From JAXJYR01 sp964593515 (GTDB lineage Bacteria; Bacillota_I; Bacilli_A; Erysipelotrichales; Erysipelotrichaceae), in the NCBI GenBank assembly GCA_964593515.1, contig CAZQJH010000023.1:1-15177 (forward strand): DNA of 15,177 bases, in the 5' to 3' direction. The notes under the pieces are model-generated. The model was not told the origin of the DNA, made no database searches, and saw only the letters and a list, made by a program, of their open reading frames with translations. The position numbers and the translations under genes were made by a program. Numbering within the stretch: the first letter of the stretch is position 1; the number at the start of each line of letters is the position of its first letter. Below, piece after piece: positions 1 through 6,292 of the stretch.

Positions 1-496
1 TTTCAATACTAATTGAATCACAAATTAATTTATCACAGTGTTTTACCATTAATTTTTCACTTATTTTCCAATATTGACGAATAGCTTTATTCCATTTAGC
101 TCTTTTCCATTCATGACCATCAGGATTAACATATACTCTAATACCTAATTTATGTAATTTACTAACATAACCAGAAATAAATGGTCCAATACGACAAGCC
201 AAAATATATACTAAACCATTTTCAATCTTATGTTCTTTAATATACTTAATACAATAATCTAAAGCTTGTAAATCATAAGTAATAGCTTTAGCTGCTCCTA
301 TATTAGCAACTTTTAATTTAAAACATTTAGCATTATGATAAGTGAATTCTTCATTAACATCACCCATACATGCAACATGATATTGAATTTCTTTACTAAC
401 TTGTCTTGAAACTAATTCATCAACAAATGTTTCAAAACCTCCATAGTTTGCTGGAATACCTTTTGAACCAATAATAAATATATGTTTTTTATTCAT
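1..496 (-). CDS. DUF1972-type glycosyltransferase, probable rhamnosyltransferase (3' part missing)
   Basis: The reading frame starts at the ATG at 496 and stays open to the left window edge, so only the N-terminal 165 or so residues are visible. The start is supported by a purine-rich ribosome binding site (AAGGGGG) lying inside the end of the preceding gene, whose stop codon is only 2 bases upstream, so the two are probably translationally coupled. The protein opens MNKKHIFIIGSKGIPANYGG, followed by FETFVDELV. This glycine-rich IGSKGIPANYGGFET block is typical of DUF1972 N-terminal domains found in family-4-like glycosyltransferases, several of which add rhamnose to cell-wall or capsular polysaccharides. 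Later visible segments include YILACRIGPF and VNPDGHEWKRAKW, the latter typical of the same family. The nearby rmlABCD genes make a rhamnosyltransferase role likely, but sugar specificity is inference. The nucleotide-sugar binding C-terminal half lies outside the window. Confidence 0.82.
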   Translation of the reverse strand, partial: MNKKHIFIIGSKGIPANYGGFETFVDELVSRQVSKEIQYHVACMGDVNEEFTYHNAKCFKLKVANIGAAKAITYDLQALDYCIKYIKEHKIENGLVYILACRIGPFISGYVSKLHKLGIRVYVNPDGHEWKRAKWNKAIRQYWKISEKLMVKHCDKLICDSISIE

Positions 497-498
497 AA

Positions 499-1872
499 CT
501 ATAATGCCCCCTTACCATAAAGAACGCCTTTAATGGTTTTATATACAATAATCATATCTAAACCAAAATTCCAATTGCGATAATAATAATCATCTAATTT
601 ACATCGCTCTAAAAAACTAACATCACTACGTCCATTAGCTTGCCACATTCCCGTAATTCCAGGTTTACAGCGAATAATAGATTGGTAATACATACCCATA
701 TCCTCTTTTTCGCGATATAAATACGGACGTGGTCCTACTAATGACATTTCACCTTTTAAAACATTAATAAACTGTGGAAATTCATCTAATGATGATTTAC
801 GTAAGAAATGACCTGCTTGCGTAATTCGTGGATCATTTACTAATTTCTTATTTTTTAAATATTCTTCTTTAATTGCTGGATCTTTTTCCATTAATTCTTC
901 TAAAATCGCTTCAGCATTAGGAACCATGGTTCTAAACTTATAAATCTTAATTGGTTTACCATCTTTACCAATACGCTCTTGCGTAAAGAAAATTGGTCCT
1001 TTATCACCACTTTGACGATTTTGATAAATAACATATAAAGAAATAGGAATCAAAAGAATTATTCCACAAATACTAGCAATAATATCTAGAACTCTTTTAG
1101 CACATCGTTGAATAAATGAAGCATTAATTTTAGAAGTAGAAATTAATAACATCCCATCATAATCTTGAATACGAGTATTAAAAGTCATTAATATATCTAA
1201 GTTAGGTAAATATTTAATAATTTCAACTTTATCAAATAAATCTTTCATTAACTCATTTACTTTTTCTTTCGATGAATTTGGTAAAGCAATAATAACTTGT
1301 TCAATTTCATTTTCTTTAATAGCTTTATCTAATTCATCATAAGAATAAATCTCATACTTATCATGATTTTTTCCTAAATGTTTTTTCGATAATTCTTTAC
1401 AAACTTTTTGATCATCTAATTTAATATACGCAAGGACTCTAGTCATTGAAAAACGATTATTATTAGAAATCTTTCCAATTCGATATGCTTGATAACTAGT
1501 TCCAATTACCATTGTTTTACGTGCACTACTCTTGCGAAAAACAATACGTAAATGACGTGTTAAGATTAAACATGAAACATACATAACTAATGTTAAAACA
1601 ATACACTTAAGCATAATTGTAAAATTAGCTGCTCGTAAAACTAGTAATGATATTACTAAAAAGCTAAAGCTTGCCTTTAATAAAGTAATAAATTCATCCC
1701 ATATTAAACTAGAAGTAATTTTATAATGCTCACGCATAAATAATAATAAGAATAAAACAACTCCTAAAACAAAAATATCATAAACTTGAAAACCTAAACA
1801 AAAAGAAGTTGTGATATATATAATTAATTCTAAAATAAATAATATAATAGACATAAATAAACGTCGATTCAT
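499..1872 (-). CDS. Polyprenyl-phosphate sugar-1-phosphate transferase (initiating glycosyltransferase)
   Basis: This membrane enzyme transfers a sugar-1-phosphate from a nucleotide sugar to undecaprenyl phosphate, the first step of capsule, exopolysaccharide or wall-glycan assembly. Counted from the ATG at 1872 it has 457 residues. The N-terminal region (about 1-110) contains four hydrophobic segments. A nucleotide-binding-like middle part begins at RKTMVIGTS (about 118-126). The C-terminal bacterial sugar transferase domain starts after a further hydrophobic segment (about 261-281) and carries the family blocks FFTQERIGKDGKPIKIYKFR (295-314), SLDEFPQFINVLKGEMSLVG (361-380) with the catalytic Asp-Glu pair, and KPGITGMWQANGR. 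A longer frame begins at a TTG at 1890, but the AAAGGA directly after that TTG is the ribosome binding site for the ATG at 1872, so the shorter form is preferred. The architecture is that of WbaP/CpsE-like proteins. The sugar (glucose, galactose or GlcNAc) cannot be told from sequence alone. Confidence 0.92.
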   Translation of the reverse strand: MNRRLFMSIILFILELIIYITTSFCLGFQVYDIFVLGVVLFLLLFMREHYKITSSLIWDEFITLLKASFSFLVISLLVLRAANFTIMLKCIVLTLVMYVSCLILTRHLRIVFRKSSARKTMVIGTSYQAYRIGKISNNNRFSMTRVLAYIKLDDQKVCKELSKKHLGKNHDKYEIYSYDELDKAIKENEIEQVIIALPNSSKEKVNELMKDLFDKVEIIKYLPNLDILMTFNTRIQDYDGMLLISTSKINASFIQRCAKRVLDIIASICGIILLIPISLYVIYQNRQSGDKGPIFFTQERIGKDGKPIKIYKFRTMVPNAEAILEELMEKDPAIKEEYLKNKKLVNDPRITQAGHFLRKSSLDEFPQFINVLKGEMSLVGPRPYLYREKEDMGMYYQSIIRCKPGITGMWQANGRSDVSFLERCKLDDYYYRNWNFGLDMIIVYKTIKGVLYGKGAL

Positions 1873-1890
1873 ACTTTCAAATCCTTTCAA

Positions 1891-1904
1891 GTATATTAAT
1901 ATAC
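1891..1904. repeat. Palindrome in the 5' leader of the sugar transferase gene
   Basis: GTATATTAATATAC is a perfect 14-base palindrome, about 20 bases upstream of the start codon at 1872 and roughly +10 to +25 from the predicted transcription start. It may be an operator. It could also be chance in AT-rich DNA. A related inverted repeat (GTATAT, 3 bases, ATATAC) overlaps the yebC promoter at 2789-2803. Confidence 0.4.
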
Positions 1905-1921
1905 ATAAATATACATTTTAT

Positions 1922-1950
1922 ATTTTAACATAATGTCTCCATTTTTACAA
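1922..1950 (-). promoter_or_regulatory. Sigma-A type promoter of the sugar transferase unit
   Basis: On the minus strand TTGTAA (1950-1945) and TAAAAT (1927-1922) are separated by 17 bases, about 50 bases upstream of the ATG at 1872. The -35 and the start of the spacer read TTGTAAAAATGGAGA, nearly identical to the same part of the rmlB promoter. The -10 is imperfect. A 14-base palindrome at 1891-1904 lies between this promoter and the gene. Confidence 0.6.
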
Positions 1951-1976
1951 TAAAACTAGGAATAGCTATCAAAGAC

Positions 1977-2014
1977 AAAAAAAGAATAATACGATCATAT
2001 CAGTATTATTCTTT
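1977..2014 (-). terminator. Intrinsic terminator after the YebC-family gene
   Basis: A perfect 12-bp stem pairs AAAGAATAATAC (1981-1992) with GTATTATTCTTT (2003-2014) around a 10-base loop. On the minus strand it is followed by a run of seven T. It starts 8 bases after the yebC stop codon and separates that gene from the sugar transferase promoter. Confidence 0.9.
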
Positions 2015-2021
2015 TTATTAA

Positions 2022-2756
2022 TTATGCTTCGTCGTTAATGTTAGAAACGTTGTGGTATACTTTTTGTACATCATCAACATCATCTAATAATGTAACTAAA
2101 CGTTGGAATAATTTTAAATCATCCCCATGTAATTCAACATATTCATTAGCTAACATTGTATCTTCTAAGATATCAAATGTAACTTCAGGAATTAATTCTT
2201 CAATAGCATCTTTAGCTTTGTTTAAGTCAGTTGGTTCAACTGTAATAGTCATTTGACCATCTTCAACTTCAACATCTTTTAAATCTACATCAGCCATGAT
2301 TAATGCTTCCATCATTGCTTCTTCATCTTCATAAGCAATTGAAATTAATCCAACATGTTCATAGTTGAAAGAAACACTTCCACTAACTCCTAATTTAGCT
2401 TTTGATTTATTGAAAGCAGCTCTTAAATCTGCAATTGTACGGTTAGCATTGTCAGTTAAACAGTCAATAATAACTGTTGAACCTCCACCAGAACCAAATC
2501 CTTCATATGTAGCACTTGAATAGTTTTCAGTACTTCCACCTTTTGCTTTATCGATTGCACGTTTAATAACGTCATTAGGAACTTGGTTTGCTTTCGCACG
2601 TTCAATAACTTTTTTTAATGCTAAGTTCATATCTGGATCAGGAACTCCTGCTTTAGCCGCAACTAAGATTTCCTTTCCATAACGAGAATATAACTTTGTT
2701 TTAGCAGCAGCTGTTTTAGCCATTGATGCTGCACGTACTTCAAAATGTCTACCCAT
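2022..2756 (-). CDS. YebC/PmpR family protein, YeeI/YeeN-like subgroup
   Basis: The protein has 244 residues from the ATG at 2756. A GTG three codons upstream lies inside the ribosome binding site (GGAAGGTGATTACAATG), so the ATG is the start. It opens MGRHFEVRAASMAKTAAAKT and continues with YSRYGKEILVAAKAG and VPDPDMNLALKKVIERAKAN, then YEGFGSGGGSTVIIDCLTDN and the family block GVSGSVSF. Length and order fit the YebC family across all three domains. YebC proteins were long annotated as DNA-binding transcriptional regulators. More recent work links members to relief of ribosome stalling at proline-rich stretches. The MGR opening resembles the YeeI/YeeN subgroup rather than the classical YebC opening. 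It is a cytosolic protein. It sits between rmlD and the sugar transferase but has its own promoter and terminator, so its place in the glycan locus may be incidental. Confidence 0.93.
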   Translation of the reverse strand: MGRHFEVRAASMAKTAAAKTKLYSRYGKEILVAAKAGVPDPDMNLALKKVIERAKANQVPNDVIKRAIDKAKGGSTENYSSATYEGFGSGGGSTVIIDCLTDNANRTIADLRAAFNKSKAKLGVSGSVSFNYEHVGLISIAYEDEEAMMEALIMADVDLKDVEVEDGQMTITVEPTDLNKAKDAIEELIPEVTFDILEDTMLANEYVELHGDDLKLFQRLVTLLDDVDDVQKVYHNVSNINDEA

Positions 2757-2787
2757 TGTAATCACCTTCCAAAAATTTTCCTAAATT

Positions 2788-2817
2788 AGTATATCATATA
2801 TACATAATAATATGCAA
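2788..2817 (-). promoter_or_regulatory. Promoter of the YebC-family gene
   Basis: TTGCAT (2817-2812) and TATACT (2793-2788) are spaced by 18 bases on the minus strand, in the 79-base gap after rmlD. An inverted repeat, GTATAT-ATG-ATATAC (2803-2789), overlaps the -10 element and could be an operator. No intrinsic terminator was seen after rmlD, so read-through from the rml genes into this gene is also possible. Confidence 0.65.
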
Positions 2818-2835
2818 GTTTTTATTAATTAACAA

Positions 2836-3678
2836 CTATCTTTTAAGTTCTTCTAAATATCTACTTAATGCATCTTGCCATTTAGGTAAGCGTGCAAAGT
2901 TATGTTCATCTAAAGCTTTCTTACTCATACGTGAATTACTAGGACGTTTAGCTTTAGATTTATATTGTTCACTAGTTACTGGATTAACTTTCACCTTAAT
3001 ACCTGCTTGTTTAAAGATTTCACAAGCAAACTCATACCAACTACAATCTCCTTCATTAGTAACATGATAAGTTCCATATTCTTTAGTTTGAATCATATCA
3101 ATAACTAATTTAGCTAAATCATAAGTATAAGTTGGTGCTCCAATTTGATCGTTAACTACGGTTAATTCATCACGTTCTTGACCCAATTTAAGCATCGTCT
3201 TAATAAAATTATGACCATTAATTCCAAACACCCATGAAATACGTAAAATAAAATGTTTGCTTAATTTACGTAGCGCTTGTTCACCTTCATATTTAGTTTG
3301 ACCATAGACATTAATTGGATTTGCTTCATCATCAACTTCCCAATCTTTTTCACCTTGTCCATCAAAAACATAATCAGTTGAAAAATACATCATAGGAATA
3401 TTTAATGATTCACAAACATTAGCTATATATTTAGTTCCTAAAGCATTAACTAAATAACAAATATCTTGTTCATCTTCAGCTTTATCAACTGCCGTATATG
3501 CTGCACAGTGAATAACGGCATCATAATTACCTTTGCTAATAACTTCTTTAACACTTAATTCATCGGTAATATCCATATCTTCAATATCAACACCAACAGC
3601 TTCAATTTGTTTGCTTTTCGCAACCCTTACTATATCATAACCTAATTGACCTTTATAACCAGTTACTAAGATTTTCAT
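2836..3678 (-). CDS. rmlD: dTDP-4-dehydrorhamnose reductase
   Basis: This enzyme performs the last step of dTDP-L-rhamnose synthesis, NAD(P)H-dependent reduction of dTDP-4-dehydro-L-rhamnose. The 280-residue protein has the usual family length. It shows the Rossmann nucleotide-binding motif GYKGQLG (7-13), the family block YFSTDYVFDG (98-107), and the catalytic Tyr-x-x-x-Lys as YGQTK (125-129). Later segments such as ILRISWVFG and HVTNEGDCSWYEFA also match RmlD. The start at 3678 is preceded by AGAGGTG. The gene is the fourth of the rmlB-rmlA-rmlC-rmlD series, 9 bases after rmlC, and no terminator hairpin is visible behind it. Confidence 0.97.
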   Translation of the reverse strand: MKILVTGYKGQLGYDIVRVAKSKQIEAVGVDIEDMDITDELSVKEVISKGNYDAVIHCAAYTAVDKAEDEQDICYLVNALGTKYIANVCESLNIPMMYFSTDYVFDGQGEKDWEVDDEANPINVYGQTKYEGEQALRKLSKHFILRISWVFGINGHNFIKTMLKLGQERDELTVVNDQIGAPTYTYDLAKLVIDMIQTKEYGTYHVTNEGDCSWYEFACEIFKQAGIKVKVNPVTSEQYKSKAKRPSNSRMSKKALDEHNFARLPKWQDALSRYLEELKR

Positions 3679-3687
3679 ATTTCACCT

Positions 3688-4245
3688 CTAAAAATTACAA
3701 TCACTATCAGCTAAGATAGGATTATCACGATCTTTATCCGATAGGATTGGCGTAATACCATCTAATAAACTTCCCCAATCAACATTAATATCGGGATCAT
3801 TATAGCGTATTCCACGATCACATTCTTTAGAATAATAATTATCAACTTTATAAGTGAATAAAACATCATCACTTAAAGTTAAAAAGCCATGCGCAAAACC
3901 ACGTGGAATAAAGAATTGACGTTTATTATTTTCTGACAATTCAACACTAACCCATTGTTTATAAGTTGGTGAATCTTTACGTAAATCAACCGCAACATCA
4001 ATAATTGTTCCCTTTTGACAACTAACTAATTTAGCTTGTGCAATTGGGGCATTTTGCCAATGTAATCCTCTTAATGTTCCTTTTTTAGCACTAAAAGAAA
4101 CATTATCTTGCACAAAATCAGCATCAATTCCTGCTTCAATATAACGTTTTTTACTATAAGTTTCCATAAAGAAACCACGATGATCCCCATGAACATCTGG
4201 TTCAATAATTAGTAAACCTTCAATTTTAGTTTTAATTACCTTCAT
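3688..4245 (-). CDS. rmlC: dTDP-4-dehydrorhamnose 3,5-epimerase
   Basis: This cupin enzyme epimerises C3 and C5 of dTDP-4-dehydro-6-deoxy-D-glucose, the third step of dTDP-L-rhamnose synthesis. The 185 residues match the family length. Visible signatures are DHRGFFMETY (21-30), LRGLHWQ (58-64) carrying the catalytic His62, DVAVDLRKDSPTYKQW (83-98), IPRGFAHGF (113-121), and YKVDNYYS, with Tyr132 at the position expected for the catalytic acid. The C-terminus ends DNPILADSDCNF, close to the usual end of RmlC. It lies 11 bases after rmlA and 9 bases before rmlD, consistent with one transcript. Confidence 0.97.
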   Translation of the reverse strand: MKVIKTKIEGLLIIEPDVHGDHRGFFMETYSKKRYIEAGIDADFVQDNVSFSAKKGTLRGLHWQNAPIAQAKLVSCQKGTIIDVAVDLRKDSPTYKQWVSVELSENNKRQFFIPRGFAHGFLTLSDDVLFTYKVDNYYSKECDRGIRYNDPDINVDWGSLLDGITPILSDKDRDNPILADSDCNF

Positions 4246-4256
4246 TACTTATATAC

Positions 4257-5150
4257 CTACCATTCTATTTCTTTATCAATAAATTTACGATCAATTACCT
4301 TTAATAAGTATTCACCATATTGATTCTTTTTATAAATATCATAAATCTTTAACATTTGATCTAAATCAATCCATCCATTATTAAATGCTATTTCTTCTAA
4401 ACAAGCAATTTTACGATGTTGATGTTCTTCTACCGTTTTCACAAATAAACTAGCATCAAATAATGATTCATGCGTTCCAGTATCTAACCAAGTAAATCCA
4501 TCACCTAACATAGTGACATTTAATTCACCTTGTTCTAAATATTTTTTATTTAAATCGGTAATTTCTAATTCGCCACGCTTGCTAGGTTTTAAGTTTTTCG
4601 CATATTCAACAACACGATTATCATAGAAATATAATCCAGTTACTGCATAATTAGACTTAGGTACTTTAGGTTTTTCTTCTAAAGAAATAGCATGTCCATT
4701 TTCATCAAATTCAACAACTCCAAAACGTTGTGGATCATCAACATAGTAACCAAAAACGGTAGCTCCACTTTTTCTAGCAACGGCTTGTTTTAAACGTTTA
4801 GTTAAACCATGACCATGGAAAATATTATCACCTAAAATCATCGCAACCGAATCATCTCCAATAAAATCAGCTCCTAAAATAAAGGCTTGAGCTAATCCAT
4901 CTGGTGAAGGTTGAACACAATAAGAAAGTTCTAATCCAAATTGATGCCCATCACCTAATAATTCTTTAAAACGAGGGGTATCATTTGGAGTAGAAATAAT
5001 TAAAATCTCACGAATTCCTGCACTCATCAAAATACTCATAGGATAATAAATCATTGGTTTATCATAAATTGGTAATAATTGTTTACTTGTTACTTTAGTT
5101 AATGGATATAAACGAGTACCACTACCACCCGCTAATATAATACCTTTCAT
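4257..5150 (-). CDS. rmlA: Glucose-1-phosphate thymidylyltransferase
   Basis: RmlA joins dTTP and glucose-1-phosphate into dTDP-glucose, the first and usually feedback-controlled step of dTDP-rhamnose synthesis. The 297-residue protein begins MKGIILAGGSGTRLYPLT, the nucleotidyltransferase signature, followed by SKQLLPIYDKPMIYYP. The metal-binding region ILGDNIFHG lies at about 105-113, the sugar-binding LEEKPK at 157-162, and WLDTGTHESL at 221-230. The start at 5150 is only 2 bases after the rmlB stop, and its ribosome binding site (AAAGGAAG) lies inside the end of rmlB, so translation is probably coupled. Length and motifs are complete. Confidence 0.97.
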   Translation of the reverse strand: MKGIILAGGSGTRLYPLTKVTSKQLLPIYDKPMIYYPMSILMSAGIREILIISTPNDTPRFKELLGDGHQFGLELSYCVQPSPDGLAQAFILGADFIGDDSVAMILGDNIFHGHGLTKRLKQAVARKSGATVFGYYVDDPQRFGVVEFDENGHAISLEEKPKVPKSNYAVTGLYFYDNRVVEYAKNLKPSKRGELEITDLNKKYLEQGELNVTMLGDGFTWLDTGTHESLFDASLFVKTVEEHQHRKIACLEEIAFNNGWIDLDQMLKIYDIYKKNQYGEYLLKVIDRKFIDKEIEW

Positions 5151-5152
5151 AA

Positions 5153-6181
5153 TTATAATCTTCCTTTATCTTTATACATTTTATCAAAGTAATTTTGATA
5201 TTCTCCATTTAAGATATTTTCCCACCACCACTTGTTTTCTAAATACCAAGTGATTGTTTGTTTAATTCCCGTATCAAAATTATAGGTTGGTTTCCATCCT
5301 AATTCAGTTTCAATTTTAGTTGGATCAATAGCATAACGTAAATCATGCCCTTTACGATCTTCAACAAATTTAATTAAGTCTTCACTTTTACCTAATGTTT
5401 TTAAAATGGTTTTCACTACTTCTAAGTTACTACGTTCATTATGACCACCAACATTATATACTTCACCAACACGTCCATTACGTACAATTAAATCAATAGC
5501 TACACAATGGTCATAAACATGTAACCAATCACGAACGTTTTCTCCGCTTCCATATACTGGTAATGGTTCATCATTTAAGGCACGAGAAATCATTAAAGGA
5601 ATTAATTTCTCTGGAAAATGATAAGGTCCATAGTTATTTGAACAACGTGAAATACTTACAGGTAAACCATAAGTACGATGATAAGCTAAAACAAATAAAT
5701 CCGCACTTGCTTTAGCTGAAGAATATGGACTAGAAGTATGTAATGGTGTTTCTTCGTTAAAAAATAAATCAGGACGATCTAATGGTAAATCACCATATAC
5801 TTCATCAGTAGAGACTTGATGATAACGTGTAATTCCATATTTTACACAAGCATCTAGTAAAGTAGTTGTTCCAATTACATTTGTTTTCACAAATACTTCA
5901 GGATCTTCAATACTACGATCAACATGACTTTCAGCTGCAAAGTTAATTACAATATCAAATTTTTCTTTAGCGAATAAATCAAAAATAAAATCACGATCAG
6001 CAATATCCCCTTTAATAAAACGATAATTAGGTTTATCTTCAACACATTTAAGGGTTTCTAAATTCCCTGCATAAGTTAATTTATCTAAACAAACAATAGT
6101 ATCTTCACTATATTTATCAACCATATAATGAACAAAGTTTCCTCCAATGAAACCTGCTCCACCAGTAACTAAAATTTTCAT
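5153..6181 (-). CDS. rmlB: dTDP-glucose 4,6-dehydratase
   Basis: RmlB converts dTDP-glucose into dTDP-4-dehydro-6-deoxy-glucose with a tightly bound NAD cofactor. The 342-residue protein is an extended short-chain dehydrogenase. It shows the dinucleotide-binding GGAGFIGG (7-14), the active-site Thr-Asp-Glu in HQVSTDEVYGDL (121-132), and the catalytic Tyr153 and Lys157 in YSSAK. RCSNNYGPYHFPEKLIPL and GSGENVRDWLHVYDH are further RmlB blocks. It is the first gene of the rml series and has a clear promoter about 25 bases upstream and an AGAAGG ribosome binding site. Confidence 0.97.
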   Translation of the reverse strand: MKILVTGGAGFIGGNFVHYMVDKYSEDTIVCLDKLTYAGNLETLKCVEDKPNYRFIKGDIADRDFIFDLFAKEKFDIVINFAAESHVDRSIEDPEVFVKTNVIGTTTLLDACVKYGITRYHQVSTDEVYGDLPLDRPDLFFNEETPLHTSSPYSSAKASADLFVLAYHRTYGLPVSISRCSNNYGPYHFPEKLIPLMISRALNDEPLPVYGSGENVRDWLHVYDHCVAIDLIVRNGRVGEVYNVGGHNERSNLEVVKTILKTLGKSEDLIKFVEDRKGHDLRYAIDPTKIETELGWKPTYNFDTGIKQTITWYLENKWWWENILNGEYQNYFDKMYKDKGRL

Positions 6182-6205
6182 AATTTATACCTTCTTTCAA
6201 ACAAT

Positions 6206-6234
6206 AATATACACTATTTTCCCCATTTTTACAA
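6206..6234 (-). promoter_or_regulatory. Sigma-A type promoter of the rmlBACD operon
   Basis: On the minus strand TTGTAA (6234-6229) and TATATT (6211-6206) are separated by 17 bases, with the start codon 25 bases beyond the -10. The sequence TTGTAAAAATGGGGA covering the -35 and the start of the spacer recurs with one change at 1950-1936, in the sugar transferase promoter. Confidence 0.72.
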
Positions 6235-6250
6235 CCTTTCAACTCTTCTA

Positions 6251-6286
6251 TAAAGTAAAAGATGAAATCATTACGATTTCATCTTT
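6251..6286 (-). terminator. Terminator after leuS
   Basis: A perfect 12-bp stem pairs AAAGATGAAATC (6258-6269) with GATTTCATCTTT (6275-6286) around a 5-base loop, beginning 6 bases after the leuS stop. The following T tract on the minus strand is short and broken (TTTTACTTTA), so termination may be partial. Confidence 0.75.
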
Positions 6287-6292
6287 AATAAA

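Noticed and set aside
2038..2256. Plus-strand open frame of 72 codons
   Set aside because: It lies wholly antisense to the well-supported YebC-family gene, with low-complexity Ser/Asn-rich translation and no family resemblance.
2757..2835. A terminator between rmlD and the YebC-family gene
   Set aside because: Only short AT-rich palindromes such as TTAATTAA are present, with no stable hairpin followed by a T run.
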